From CAWAYR01 sp050250875 (GTDB lineage Bacteria > Acidobacteriota > Vicinamibacteria > Vicinamibacterales > UBA2999), in the NCBI GenBank assembly GCA_050250875.1, contig JBFWNV010000001.1, positions 1,488,001-1,552,000 of the forward strand: 64,000 nt of DNA, in the 5' to 3' direction. Below the pieces are notes generated by a model. The model did not search any database. It saw nothing but the letters and a program-made list of their open reading frames with translations, and was not told the DNA's origin. Position 1 is the stretch's first letter. Each line of letters begins with the position of its first letter. A program made the position numbers and the translations under genes. Shown piece after piece: positions 1-8,852 of the stretch.

Positions 1-573
1 CAGCAGTTCAACTTCCCGGAAGAGTCGTACCACATCGCGCAGATCGTCGTGACGGTGGATCGCGCCCCGCAGCCTGTGAACCGCACCGGCGACGACGCCG
101 GCACCGCCCAGGAAGCGCAAGGCAAGGTGCAGCGGCTGATGGAGCGGCTGAAGGGCGGCGAGCCGTTCAGCCAGCTGGCCCTCGACTACTCCGAGGATCC
201 GCAGTCGGGCCAGCGCGGCGGCGACCTCGGCTTCGTGCCGATCTCGGCGCTGCGCCAGGCGCCCCCGGCGCTGCGCGACTCGGTGCTCAAGGCCGAGCCT
301 GGCACGGTCAGTGTGGTCAGCGCCCCGCAGGGCCACACCATCGTGCTGCTGGTTGCCAAGGAAGCGGCCGGGCAACGCGAGCTGAAGGACCCGGCCGTGC
401 AGGAGCGGATCACCGGCACCCTGCGCGGCCGCAAGGAAGCGCTGCTGCGCACCGCCTACCTGGGCGCGGCCCGCGAGGACGCAGTGGTCGTCAACTACAT
501 CGCGCGGCGCCTGGTGGAAGGCCAGGGCAAGATGCCGGCCGGCGTGCTGCCGGCGGCGCCCGGCTCGCGCTAG
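1..573 (+). CDS. Parvulin-type (PpiC) peptidyl-prolyl isomerase, C-terminal part
   Basis: The frame is open from base 1, so the start lies outside the window and the visible GTG at 49 is internal. The visible part reads as a parvulin domain: a helix with GEPFSQLALDYSEDP, the family signature GGDLGFV, then an AEPGTVSVV strand and GHTIVLLV. Parvulins catalyse cis-trans isomerisation at prolyl bonds; exported ones (SurA/PrsA-like) assist folding in the envelope. Export cannot be judged because the N-terminus is missing. About 70 residues after the domain form a basic, alanine-rich tail ending PGSR. The stop is 10 bases from the stop of the convergent kinase gene. Confidence 0.85.
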   Translation, partial: QQFNFPEESYHIAQIVVTVDRAPQPVNRTGDDAGTAQEAQGKVQRLMERLKGGEPFSQLALDYSEDPQSGQRGGDLGFVPISALRQAPPALRDSVLKAEPGTVSVVSAPQGHTIVLLVAKEAAGQRELKDPAVQERITGTLRGRKEALLRTAYLGAAREDAVVVNYIARRLVEGQGKMPAGVLPAAPGSR

Positions 574-583
574 TCGCGCGCCG

Positions 584-3202
584 TCAGGGCACCAGCCGCT
601 TCACTTCGTCGAGCCAGTTCAGCACGATTCGCAGCTCGGGCGGCGGTGTCGGCGCGTCGGCGCGCAGCATCAGGAAGCGGCCGTCGCGGGCCACGTCGTA
701 ACCGGGCTGCCCGGCTGAGCCCGGGACCAGATGGTCGTCGAACAGTGGCCGGGGAAGCCCGGACGGGGGCCGGCTGCCGGCCGCCATCGGCAGCGCCATC
801 ATCCGGCCGCCGTTGCGGAAGAAGAGCTCACGCCCGTCGTGGCTCCAGACCGCCTCGGCGGCGCCGTCGGTGGTCAACTGACGCTTGGGACCGGTACCGG
901 GGAACGGTCGGGCGAACAGTTCGTACCGGCCGGTCTCGTTGCTCGCGTAGACGAGCAGCCGTTCGTCCGGTGATACCGCGTTGCCCCACTGGTTGCCGGG
1001 ATCCGCAACCAGGCTGACGGGCCGCCTGGCACCGGGCGGCAGGAGCAGCAGGTCGGCGCCGCTCGTCTCGCCGAACTCGACCAGCACGACGCCGTGGCTG
1101 GTCATGCGCGACGGGCTGACGCGGCGTGGCCAGCTGAGCACCGTGGTGGGTGGACTGCCGTCGAGGTCCTGCACCTTCACTGCCACCCCGCCGTCGGCGT
1201 CTTCCGAGTACGTGAGCCTGGCACCGTCGGGCGAGAACGAGTGCCCCGAGAAGGTGTAATCCAGGCGCCGATCGAAGGTGAGCCGTTCCAGCCTGGCCCC
1301 GGCGAACCGGGCGATCCAGATGTCGGCGCTCGACCTATCGCCGATGCGAACGGCCGCCGAACGGCCGTCAGGCGCCAGTCGCGGCACCGAATACGGGTGC
1401 GGCGGGAGACCTGTGTCGGTGACCGTCCCGGCGCGATCGACCCACACCAGGCGGCTCGTCGTCGGCGGTCTGAACGGCGCGTAGGCGAGAGTGCCGTCGC
1501 CGGCGGCACTGACCATGGCGGCGCCGATCGACCCCGGCTGAACGTCGTCGACAACCGGCGTCGGCGTGCCGGTGGGCTCGAGCGTATCGGGAGAAGCCCG
1601 GACGGCGACGAGCGCGCGCTCACGCAGGTAGACGAGATGGCCGCTGGACAGCAGGCGGCCGTAGCGGCCGCCGCTGACGACGGCGCGATGTGACGTGGTG
1701 CGCGGGTCGAACCGTGCCACCGAAAACGGCGCGTCCCGCGACGTGGACTGTACCGTGAACAGCACCCCACGGCCGCCGGACAGCACTTGCGGGAAGGCGT
1801 GCTGCACCTCGCCGCGTGTCGCGTCGAGCGTGGTCAACGGCCGCGGTGTCCCGCCGTCGGCCGACACGATTGACAGTGGCTGACCCGGGCCGCCGGCGAA
1901 CACGATCGTGCCGTCGTCGCCCCAACTGGCGCCGAGCATGTCGAGCGCCTTGCAGATCACCACCGGAGGACCGCCGTCGAGCGGCACCTTCTTGATCTCG
2001 CCGTGGCTCCAGAAACCGATCCACCGGCCGTCGGGCGAGAAGAAGGGGTCGTAGGCGCCGTCCGTGCCGGGCAGCTCGTGAACCGTGAACTCATCGAGGC
2101 GCCGCAGGTACAGACGCTCGGGCTGCAGCGTGGTGTAGGCGAGGGTCGTCCCATCGGGCGACAGGGCGAACGGGACATAGACATCGTCGTTCACCTGTGG
2201 TGTGTCCGGCAGCATCACGGCGAAGCGTCGCGCCGGGGGCGCGGCCGGCGTAACCGTGTTGGAGGCCACGAACCAGGCGCCGCCGAGCGCGGCCACGACC
2301 GTCGCCGCGACCAGCACTGCCCACGATCGCCACGCTGGCGCCGCCGCCGCGGCGGTCTCGCCGCCGACCGGTGCGTCCAGCTGGACCGCCGAATCGAGCG
2401 CGAAGGCGAGATCCCGGGCCGACTGGAAACGGGCCTCGGGCGCCTTCTCGAGGCAGCGGTGGACGACGCGGGCCACTCCCGCGGGCACGTCGCGAGCGGC
2501 CGTCGCGAGCGGCGGCGGATCGACATGGAGCACCGACGCCAGGCTTTCGGCGGCGGTCTCACCCGGGAACGCCCGCCGGCCGGTGAGCATCTCGTAGCAC
2601 ACGGCGCCGAGCGCGAAGAGATCGGCGCGCGCGTCCACCGCGGCGCCGCGCGCCTGTTCGGGTGCCATGTAGCCGCCGGTGCCGATGGCCGCTCCGTCGA
2701 GAGTCATCGTGGCCACGGTCCGAGCCTCGGCCACTTTGGCGATCCCGAAGTCGAGGATCTTCACGACGCCGTCGCGGGTGACGAACAGGTTCGCCGGCTT
2801 GATGTCGCGGTGCACGATGCCCTTGTCGTGGGCGGCGGCCAGACCGCGCGCCACCTGCACGGCGTAGTCCACGGCCCGCCGCACCGGCAGCGGCTGGTGC
2901 AGCTCCGCAGCCAGCGTGTGGCCCTCGAGCAGCTCGGCGGCGACGAACGGCACGCCGTCGCCGGCGCCGACCTCGAAGACCACCAGGATGTTGGGGTGGT
3001 TCAAGGCCGCGGCGGCGCGCGCCTCGCGTTCGAATCGGGCCAGCCGGGCGGGGTCGTCGGCGACGTCGTCGGGCAGCACTTTCAGGGCGACGTCGCGGCC
3101 CAGGTGGAGATCGCGGGCGCGGTACACCTCACCCATGCCGCCGGCGCCAATCGGCGCGATCACCTCGAAGTGCGCGATGCGGGTCCCGGCGGGCAAGGAC
3201 AT
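584..3202 (-). CDS. Transmembrane Ser/Thr protein kinase with C-terminal TolB/WD40-like beta-propeller
   Basis: 872 residues. The N-terminal PknB-type kinase domain has a glycine loop at 19-24, Lys41, HRDIKPAN with catalytic Asp133, DFG at 151-153 and APE near 180. A hydrophobic segment at about 285-310 (VLVAATVVAALGGAWFVA) is the single membrane span. The rest contains repeated SPDG motifs (LSPDGTTLAY, FSPDGRWIGFW, LAPDGRSAAVR, FSPDGARLTYS), typical of TolB/WD40-like propeller blades, which would lie outside the membrane as a sensor. The kinase is complete, with all catalytic residues. This kinase plus propeller build is frequent in Acidobacteriota; substrates are unknown. The ATG at 3202 gives a good start. 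Confidence 0.93.
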   Translation of the reverse strand: MSLPAGTRIAHFEVIAPIGAGGMGEVYRARDLHLGRDVALKVLPDDVADDPARLARFEREARAAAALNHPNILVVFEVGAGDGVPFVAAELLEGHTLAAELHQPLPVRRAVDYAVQVARGLAAAHDKGIVHRDIKPANLFVTRDGVVKILDFGIAKVAEARTVATMTLDGAAIGTGGYMAPEQARGAAVDARADLFALGAVCYEMLTGRRAFPGETAAESLASVLHVDPPPLATAARDVPAGVARVVHRCLEKAPEARFQSARDLAFALDSAVQLDAPVGGETAAAAAPAWRSWAVLVAATVVAALGGAWFVASNTVTPAAPPARRFAVMLPDTPQVNDDVYVPFALSPDGTTLAYTTLQPERLYLRRLDEFTVHELPGTDGAYDPFFSPDGRWIGFWSHGEIKKVPLDGGPPVVICKALDMLGASWGDDGTIVFAGGPGQPLSIVSADGGTPRPLTTLDATRGEVQHAFPQVLSGGRGVLFTVQSTSRDAPFSVARFDPRTTSHRAVVSGGRYGRLLSSGHLVYLRERALVAVRASPDTLEPTGTPTPVVDDVQPGSIGAAMVSAAGDGTLAYAPFRPPTTSRLVWVDRAGTVTDTGLPPHPYSVPRLAPDGRSAAVRIGDRSSADIWIARFAGARLERLTFDRRLDYTFSGHSFSPDGARLTYSEDADGGVAVKVQDLDGSPPTTVLSWPRRVSPSRMTSHGVVLVEFGETSGADLLLLPPGARRPVSLVADPGNQWGNAVSPDERLLVYASNETGRYELFARPFPGTGPKRQLTTDGAAEAVWSHDGRELFFRNGGRMMALPMAAGSRPPSGLPRPLFDDHLVPGSAGQPGYDVARDGRFLMLRADAPTPPPELRIVLNWLDEVKRLVP

Positions 3203-3386
3203 GGCGTGCGAGGCGGAACGACGTGCGCACTATAGCGCGCCGGCTGACCCGGTGCGCGGCACCTGGGCACGGTGCCCCACGCAACCGTAGAAATCGCGAA
3301 GACGTCGGTCAGGACTGCGGTGGCCGCGACGGGCCATCCTGCGTGGGTCACGTCCGCCTGGCCAGGCGGCTCCCGAAGGAGCCGCC

Positions 3387-3932
3387 ATGTTCCCTGCTCG
3401 TCTCGAGGTCGCAGTTCGTGTGGCCGCCGTCTGCGCGCAGCTCGCCTGGATGGGATTGCCCGTGACACTGCGGGCCGCTCAGCCGCCCTTGGCCCGGGCC
3501 GACGGCATGACGGTGGATGTCTCGACCATCGCCGACGGCGCGGTGGCCGCGGCCGTCGAGCGGGCCGCGCGCGGCGCCCGCCGGCGCCTCGCCGACGCCG
3601 AGTGCCTTGGCGTGCTCGACGACTTTCGTGACGCCAGCCAGCGACCGCTGCGCGAGGTGGCCAGCGCCACCCTCACTTCGCCCGACGCGGTGCTCACCCG
3701 TGCCATCTTCCGCGACGGCCGCGACGCGGCCATCTGCCGCACCGGCACCGCGGCCTTCACCGGGCCGGGCAGCCGGGTGGTCTTCGTGTGCGGCGCGCGG
3801 TTCGCCGGCCTCGATCGCACCGCCGCCGAGCTGGTGATGATCCACGAGATGCTGCACACGCTCGGGCTGGGCGAACGGCCGCCGACCTCGCGCGAGATCG
3901 ATCGCCAGGTGGCGCGGCGCTGCGGGCCCTGA
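3387..3932 (+). CDS. Exported small zincin-like protein (HEMLH motif)
   Basis: 181 residues. AAGGAG sits just upstream of the ATG. The N-terminus is hydrophobic (RVAAVCAQLAWMGLPVTLRA) and fits a Sec signal peptide. Near the C-terminus lies HEMLHTLGLGE (residues 153-163), a zinc metalloprotease-type HExxHxxGxxE pattern: two His ligands, the catalytic Glu, and Glu163 where metzincins have His or Asp. Two Cys pairs could form disulfides after export. No family was recognised, and the protein is short for a protease. It could be a self-contained minimal zincin or a degenerate one. The winged-helix/FHA gene follows 40 bases later on the same strand, with its own -10-like box. Confidence 0.72.
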   Translation: MFPARLEVAVRVAAVCAQLAWMGLPVTLRAAQPPLARADGMTVDVSTIADGAVAAAVERAARGARRRLADAECLGVLDDFRDASQRPLREVASATLTSPDAVLTRAIFRDGRDAAICRTGTAAFTGPGSRVVFVCGARFAGLDRTAAELVMIHEMLHTLGLGERPPTSREIDRQVARRCGP

Positions 3933-3943
3933 CGCCGGCTGCG

Positions 3944-3949
3944 TATACT
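3944..3949 (+). promoter_or_regulatory. Candidate -10 box (TATACT) for the winged-helix/FHA gene
   Basis: TATACT lies 23 bases before the GTG at 3973, in otherwise GC-rich DNA. No good -35 hexamer is visible 16-18 bases upstream, so this is only a candidate. Confidence 0.35.
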
Positions 3950-3972
3950 GCCGGCACGCGCTTTGCGCCGAG

Positions 3973-4644
3973 GTGAGCCTGCGCCTTCAGTTCCTCGACT
4001 TCGTGCTCGACGCCGAGGCCCGGTCGCTGGTCCACGGCGGCCGCCACGTGCATCTGACGCCCAAGGCGCTCGATCTGCTGGTGCTGCTGGCCGCCGAACG
4101 GCCGCGCGTGGTGGCCAAGGCCGAGATCCTCGACCGGGTGTGGCCGGGCACGTTCGTCACCGACGCCAGCGTCGCGCGGACCATCCACGAGATCCGCGAC
4201 GTGCTCGGCGACGACGCCGATGCGGCGATCCGCACCGCACACGGGCATGGCTATGCGTTCGTCGCCGAGGCGGTGCGGCTCGACGGCACCGACATGGCCG
4301 CGTCCGCGGGTCTGGCCGGCGCGCCCGCCACGCCCACCCGCGGCTGGCTGATCAGCGGTTCGCGGGCCCGGCGCCTGACCGACGGCGAGCTGGTGATCGG
4401 CCGCGACCCGGCGCTGGCCATCGTCGTGGACTGCACCCACGCCTCGTGGAGGCATGCCCGCCTGCGTGTGGACGCCAGCGGCGCCACGGTGGAGGATCTC
4501 GGCTCGAAGAACGGCACCTCTGTCCGCGGCCGCCTGGTGACGCAGCCGACGCCGCTGCGTGACGGCGACGCCATCGACATCGGATCGGCGCGGTTCGTGT
4601 ACCGCTCCGGCGCGGCGCACCCGGCGACGTCCACCAAGGAGTAG
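3973..4644 (+). CDS. OmpR/CadC-type winged-helix DNA-binding protein with C-terminal FHA domain
   Basis: 223 residues, GTG start. Residues 1-100 are an OmpR/PhoB-type winged helix: TPKALDLLVLLAAERPRVV, the recognition-helix region VTDASVARTIHEIRDVLGD, and the wing GHGYAFVAE. Residues ~125-215 are a forkhead-associated (FHA) domain with the conserved GRDP, an SWRHARL stretch in place of SRxHA, and LGSKNGT. FHA domains bind phosphothreonine peptides. The pairing suggests a transcription factor steered by Ser/Thr phosphorylation instead of a response-regulator receiver, and a propeller kinase lies less than 1 kb away on the other strand. No membrane segment is visible. That the neighbouring kinase is the partner is inference. 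Confidence 0.88.
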   Translation: MSLRLQFLDFVLDAEARSLVHGGRHVHLTPKALDLLVLLAAERPRVVAKAEILDRVWPGTFVTDASVARTIHEIRDVLGDDADAAIRTAHGHGYAFVAEAVRLDGTDMAASAGLAGAPATPTRGWLISGSRARRLTDGELVIGRDPALAIVVDCTHASWRHARLRVDASGATVEDLGSKNGTSVRGRLVTQPTPLRDGDAIDIGSARFVYRSGAAHPATSTKE

Positions 4645-4665
4645 CGTCCGCGCGATCGTCCCGAG

Positions 4666-5601
4666 CTACCGCCCCGTCGGGGGCGGCACCGCCGGCTTCA
4701 CCGACACCTTGACCAGGCCGGTGGTCCAGCAGCACCCGGCCGCGCCGCCGCCCGGACCGGTGAGGTCGTTGGCGGTGACGTGGATCAGGTACTCGCCCGG
4801 CTCACTGAAGGTCACCGTCGTCGATCCCTTGCCGGAGAACGGCTCGCCGGGCTTGCCGCCCTTCAGCACCGTCAGGTGGTGGTGGCCCCGGCCGACCGTG
4901 ACCTTGCCCGGCCCGCGGAACTTGTTCACCACCAGCTCGACGAGCGGCTCCTCGCCACTCGTCGGCGCGTTCGAGCCGCTCGAATGCCGCCCGTCGTCTT
5001 CCACCCAGACGTCGAGCGTCATCGGCTCGCCGACGATGGCGATCCGCGACACGGCGTTGGCCAGGCTGGCCAGCGGCATCTGCAGCTTCGGCCCGTTCTC
5101 GGCGAAGCGCAGGATCGCCGGCTCGTTGTACTTGCCGTCGGGCCCTTCCTCCGACGAGTGCTGCGGCGTGATGGTGTAGTCGGGCGAGTCGGACATCGGC
5201 ACCCGCTGGGTGACGCCGTTGACCGTGATCACCCACCACAGCTTCTCTTTGAAGCCCTTCGGCACCGTCACCGAGAACATGCCGAAGTTGCGGTTGGGCA
5301 GGAAGTACGTCGGCTGGCCGCGATCGGGCTCGCCCGGCTCGAAGTGGTTGTTCGGCCCGATCGGGATCTCGATCGGCTCCTTCCAGTTGCGGCTGTAGTA
5401 GCCCATCAGGAAGGTGCGGGTGCCGTCGGGGTTGTCCCACCACCCGTCGTAGGCCGGCGAGATCGAGCCGCCGAAGGCCAGCTTCGGCGAACTGGGCAGG
5501 AGCGGCTGCTGCTGCGTGTGCACGGTGCCGGCCGCGATCGCCGCCGCGGCGGCGACGACGGCGCCGGCCACGGCCCTTCGGATGACGCCAGGTGCCTGCA
5601 T
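4666..5601 (-). CDS. Exported protein of unknown function, partner of the cytochrome c/PHM-like gene
   Basis: 311 residues starting at the ATG at 5601; the frame stays open upstream but there it overlaps the cytochrome gene. The N-terminus (RRAVAGAVVAAAAAIAAGTVHTQ) is a signal peptide. The mature part is rich in beta-type sequence, with GRGHHHLTVLKGGKPGEPFS and a closing FSEPGEYLIHVTAND resembling an immunoglobulin-like (PKD-like) fold, and a CC pair near the end. No catalytic motif was recognised. It starts 8 bases after the stop of the cytochrome gene, so the two are surely co-transcribed. The likely role is a periplasmic partner or part of the same oxidoreductase system, which is inference from context. 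Confidence 0.82.
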   Translation of the reverse strand: MQAPGVIRRAVAGAVVAAAAAIAAGTVHTQQQPLLPSSPKLAFGGSISPAYDGWWDNPDGTRTFLMGYYSRNWKEPIEIPIGPNNHFEPGEPDRGQPTYFLPNRNFGMFSVTVPKGFKEKLWWVITVNGVTQRVPMSDSPDYTITPQHSSEEGPDGKYNEPAILRFAENGPKLQMPLASLANAVSRIAIVGEPMTLDVWVEDDGRHSSGSNAPTSGEEPLVELVVNKFRGPGKVTVGRGHHHLTVLKGGKPGEPFSGKGSTTVTFSEPGEYLIHVTANDLTGPGGGAAGCCWTTGLVKVSVKPAVPPPTGR

Positions 5602-5609
5602 GGTGCCTC

Positions 5610-7019
5610 CTACTGGCGCTCGCGCGCGTCGGTCGTCGCGGCCCTCTCCGCGGCCCGCTTGGCGACGAGGGCCTTGTACTCGTCGTCCGACAGGTAGACG
5701 ACGTTCATCCAGGCGTGGGCCATCTCGTCCACCGTGCGATCGCCCCAGCCGACCCACTGGTCCGGATCGGGGTTGCTGCGATTGGCCTTGGTGTTGTCGT
5801 AATAGGCGGTCACGTGGATGATCGTGCCCTTCGGGTAGACCGGCGCGGCGTCGTCCTCGTAGATGTAGTTGGTCATCCAGTTGAAGTTGAAGTCCTTCAC
5901 GTAGCTGACCACTTCCGAGGTGCCGTCGGGCAGGATCGCCTCGACCATCATCGCCTTGCCGCGCAGGTGGAAGTGCGGCTGGAAGTTGGTGATGAGTGTG
6001 TTCTCCTTGAGCAGGTTGTAGCCCTCGGTGTAGGCAATCGAGTTGGGCGGGATGTCGAGGCCGGCGGTGCCGTTCTTGAGGCCGGTGAAGCCGACCAGGT
6101 AGCTGCGCTTGGTCGGCTCCTGGCCCTTCGGGTAGAACCACAGGCCGATCTCCGAGGCGCTGGTGATCTCCTCGCCGGCGGCGTGGATGTGCTGATCCCA
6201 GGAGATCTTCTCACCGGGCATGATCAGCTTGCCGGTACCCTCCATGAAGCGGTCGTAGCCCTTGCCGATCGCCCATTCCATCAGCTGCGGGCGGCGGTTG
6301 ACGAGGTCGGCGGGCGCCACGACGCCGCCGCTGGCGCTGGCCGAACGGCCGCCGATGGCGACGCCGGTGTTCACCGCCGCCACGTTGTCCTTGTTGAGGA
6401 CGTGGTACGCGATCGAGTGGTGCAGGATCTTCCGGCCGGGGAGGTTGGCGGGGCGGATCTCGACCATCTTCACCCAGCGCGGCTCGGTGATCGGGATGTC
6501 CTGTGACGGCCGCCACCACACGTCCTGGTGCACGGCGGGCATGGTCTGCATCGGCGCGGTGATCACGAGGTCGGGCGGCCCGTAGCCGTCGCGCTCGGCC
6601 TGCCAGTAGAGACCCTGCGCCACCGGCTTGGCGGTGAAGTCGGCCGGGTTGCCCTGCGGCGCGCCCTGATCCACCCAGGCGACGATGGTGGCGATCTGCT
6701 CGTCGGTGAGCGACATGTCGTTCTTGAAGCGCTGCACGCCGACGCTGCGGTCGATGTGCCAGGGCGGCATCTGGCGCGACGCCACCCGGGCGCGAATCGA
6801 CTTCGCCCACGGCCGCGACTCCTGCCAGGTGGTGAGCGACATCGGGGCGATCGAGCCGGGTTCGTGGCACGACTGGCACTTGGCCTGGAAGATCGGCGCG
6901 ATGTCCTTGGTGAAGGTCACCGGGCGGTCGGCCGGTGCCGCCGCCGCCGTGCCCGCCAGTGCCAGCCACCCGATCGCGGCCGCCGCCGCGAGGTTCGTTC
7001 GACCAGTGGGTCCGCGCAT
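5610..7019 (-). CDS. Exported c-type cytochrome with PHM-like copper monooxygenase-type domain
   Basis: 469 residues with a signal peptide (residues ~8-28). A cytochrome c module follows: CQSCH haem motif at 48-52 and candidate Met ligands including MPPW. The second part resembles copper type II ascorbate-dependent monooxygenases: HHSIAYHV, then FQPHFHLRGKAM with an HxH copper pair, PKGTIIHVTAYYDN and WGDRTVDEM. Such fusions are common in Acidobacteriota and Planctomycetes but their substrates are undefined. Haem could feed electrons to copper in the periplasm, which is inference. It is the first gene of a two-gene operon and is divergent from the MBL-fold gene across 245 bases. Confidence 0.85.
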   Translation of the reverse strand: MRGPTGRTNLAAAAAIGWLALAGTAAAAPADRPVTFTKDIAPIFQAKCQSCHEPGSIAPMSLTTWQESRPWAKSIRARVASRQMPPWHIDRSVGVQRFKNDMSLTDEQIATIVAWVDQGAPQGNPADFTAKPVAQGLYWQAERDGYGPPDLVITAPMQTMPAVHQDVWWRPSQDIPITEPRWVKMVEIRPANLPGRKILHHSIAYHVLNKDNVAAVNTGVAIGGRSASASGGVVAPADLVNRRPQLMEWAIGKGYDRFMEGTGKLIMPGEKISWDQHIHAAGEEITSASEIGLWFYPKGQEPTKRSYLVGFTGLKNGTAGLDIPPNSIAYTEGYNLLKENTLITNFQPHFHLRGKAMMVEAILPDGTSEVVSYVKDFNFNWMTNYIYEDDAAPVYPKGTIIHVTAYYDNTKANRSNPDPDQWVGWGDRTVDEMAHAWMNVVYLSDDEYKALVAKRAAERAATTDARERQ

Positions 7020-7237
7020 GCCCCGCTCCTTTCGGTCCGAGCCCCTGCCGCCCCCGCCGCCGGGGCGGCGGGAAAGTGCGGAGAGGTAAAGGCAGTACGC
7101 GTGCCCGGATCCGGGGCGGTTTCCGGCCTGATTTCGCGGATTGACCGGACCGGGTGCGGACTATCCCGCATCGCCAGTGGAATACTGCTCAGCCGGCGTC
7201 CGGCCGGCCCAGCCCGCTCGGCACCCAGGGGCGCGCC

Positions 7238-7243
7238 TATACT
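7238..7243 (+). promoter_or_regulatory. Candidate -10 box (TATACT) for the MBL-fold hydrolase gene
   Basis: TATACT lies 21 bases before the GTG at 7265, between the divergent cytochrome and hydrolase genes. No convincing -35 is seen. The rest of the 245-base spacer (7020-7264) shows only a GC-rich stretch with short inverted repeats and no gene. Confidence 0.35.
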
Positions 7244-7264
7244 GTGCGCCTCGGAGGGACACCC

Positions 7265-8269
7265 GTGAAGCGCAGGGACTTCATGGCCGCCGTTGCAGCG
7301 ACCTCGGCCGGATCGTCGGTGTCAGTCGAGGCGCAGCCGGCCGCCCCGCCGGCGCCCGCACCGGCCCGGCCGCTCACGGTCACGCTGCTCGGCACCGGCA
7401 CGCCGGCGCCGTCGCTCACGCGGCAGAGTTCGGGGTATCTCATCGAGGTCGGCCGCGACCTCATCGTCTGGGACCACGGCCCGGGCGCGCACCATCGGCT
7501 GATCGAGAGCGGCCGGCGATCCACCGAGACGACGCACGCCTTCTTCACCCACCTGCACTACGACCACTGCATGGATTACGGCCGCCTGGTGCTGCAGCGC
7601 TGGGATCAGGGCGCCGATCGCATCCCGGAGCTGAAGGTCTACGGGCCGCCGCCGATCGCCCGGATGACCGAGCAGTTGTTCGGCGACGAGGGGATCTACG
7701 GGCCCGACATCCGCGCCCGGCGCGAGCATCGCAGCAGCCTCGACGTGTTCGAGGCGCGCGGCGGGAAGGCGCCGCGCAGCCGGCCGGCGCCGCAGGTCAC
7801 CGAGATCCACGCCGGATCGGTCGTGAAGGGCGAGGGCTGGACCATCACCGTCGGTCACGCCCAGCACGTGCAGCCGTATCTGGAGTGCCTGGCGCTGCGC
7901 ATCGACACCGCCGAGGGGGCGATCTGCTACACCGGCGACAGCGGCCCGAGCGACACCATCGTCGAGCTGGCCAAGGGCGCCGACATCCTCATCCACATGA
8001 ACCACTACTTCAGCGGCACCGAGCCGACGCCGGCCTATCGCGCCGCCTGCGGCAACCACCGCGACAACGCGATCATCGCCAGCCGCGCCGGGGTGAAGAC
8101 CCTGGTGCTGACGCACCTGCTCGGCCAGATCGACCTGCCGGGGGTGCGCGAGCAGATCGTCCACGAGATCCAGGAGACCTTCACCGGCAAGGTGATCTGG
8201 GGCGAGGATCTGATGCGCCTCGACCTCAAGGGCACGCAGATCTCCGCCATCGAGACCCGGCAGCCGTGA
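7265..8269 (+). CDS. Tat-exported metallo-beta-lactamase-fold hydrolase (RNase Z-like subgroup)
   Basis: 334 residues from the GTG at 7265. I chose this start because GGAGGG (7253-7258) precedes it and it opens a Tat signal with RRDFM at residues 3-7. The fold signature HLHYDH (96-101) supplies two-zinc ligands; later motifs are TGDSGPSD (Asp ligand) and LTHLLGQ (His). The domain begins with TLLGTGTPAPS, the typical TIM-side opening of RNase Z/arylsulfatase-like MBL proteins. Export by Tat argues against a tRNA-processing role; a hydrolase of small molecules (lactone, phosphodiester or sulfate ester) is more likely. The stop overlaps the GTG start of the next gene (GTGA). Confidence 0.88.
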   Translation: MKRRDFMAAVAATSAGSSVSVEAQPAAPPAPAPARPLTVTLLGTGTPAPSLTRQSSGYLIEVGRDLIVWDHGPGAHHRLIESGRRSTETTHAFFTHLHYDHCMDYGRLVLQRWDQGADRIPELKVYGPPPIARMTEQLFGDEGIYGPDIRARREHRSSLDVFEARGGKAPRSRPAPQVTEIHAGSVVKGEGWTITVGHAQHVQPYLECLALRIDTAEGAICYTGDSGPSDTIVELAKGADILIHMNHYFSGTEPTPAYRAACGNHRDNAIIASRAGVKTLVLTHLLGQIDLPGVREQIVHEIQETFTGKVIWGEDLMRLDLKGTQISAIETRQP

Positions 8270-8820
8270 GCGTCGCGGTCGCGCGTGCCCTGGTGGCGTT
8301 GATCGGCGTCGCGGTCCTGACCCGGGGCGCGGCGGCGCCGCGCGCGCAGACGCCCGTCGATTTCAGCGGCCGATGGGTCGCGGTGGCCACGCCCGTGCCG
8401 ACCGGCGCCGCGGCCCAGGCCGCGACCCTGCGCGGCGACCTCGGCAGCGGCTGGGGCACGACGTTCGTCGTCACCCAGGACGCGGCGCAAGTCGTCGTCG
8501 AAAGCGTCGTCTACAGCGCCTACGACCTGCAGCCGCAGCCGCGGTTCGTCTACGCCCTCGACGGCCGCGAGACCCGCCGCACGCTCATGCTCGGCCGCGG
8601 TCCGCAGGTCCAGGAGTCGCGGGCGGCGTGGGACGGCGTGACGCTGCGTCTCGCCACGGCGCACCACGCCGTGGATCCCGCCAGCGGGCGGACGTTTGCG
8701 ATCGAGGTCGTGCAGCGGCTGACGCTCGAGTCGCCGGCCACGCTCGTCGTGGAGACCACGCGCGGCGCGCCGCCGGGCGGCGTGGCGACGACGACGCGGA
8801 CGACCTACGCGAAGCAGTAG
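8266..8820 (+). CDS. Exported protein of unknown function, coupled to the MBL-fold hydrolase
   Basis: 184 residues. The GTG at 8266 shares a GTGA overlap with the stop of the hydrolase, which points to translational coupling. Signal peptide: ARALVALIGVAVLTRGAAAPRAQ. The mature part starts with DFSGRWVAVATP, an opening often seen in small lipocalin-like beta-barrel domains of exported bacterial proteins, and contains further beta-rich stretches such as VVVESVVYSAYDLQPQ. No catalytic residues were recognised. Co-expression suggests it works with the hydrolase in the periplasm, which is inference. Confidence 0.72.
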   Translation: MSVAVARALVALIGVAVLTRGAAAPRAQTPVDFSGRWVAVATPVPTGAAAQAATLRGDLGSGWGTTFVVTQDAAQVVVESVVYSAYDLQPQPRFVYALDGRETRRTLMLGRGPQVQESRAAWDGVTLRLATAHHAVDPASGRTFAIEVVQRLTLESPATLVVETTRGAPPGGVATTTRTTYAKQ

Positions 8821-8852
8821 GCGGCGTCGCTCAGGCAGGGCTGAAGCTCTAC

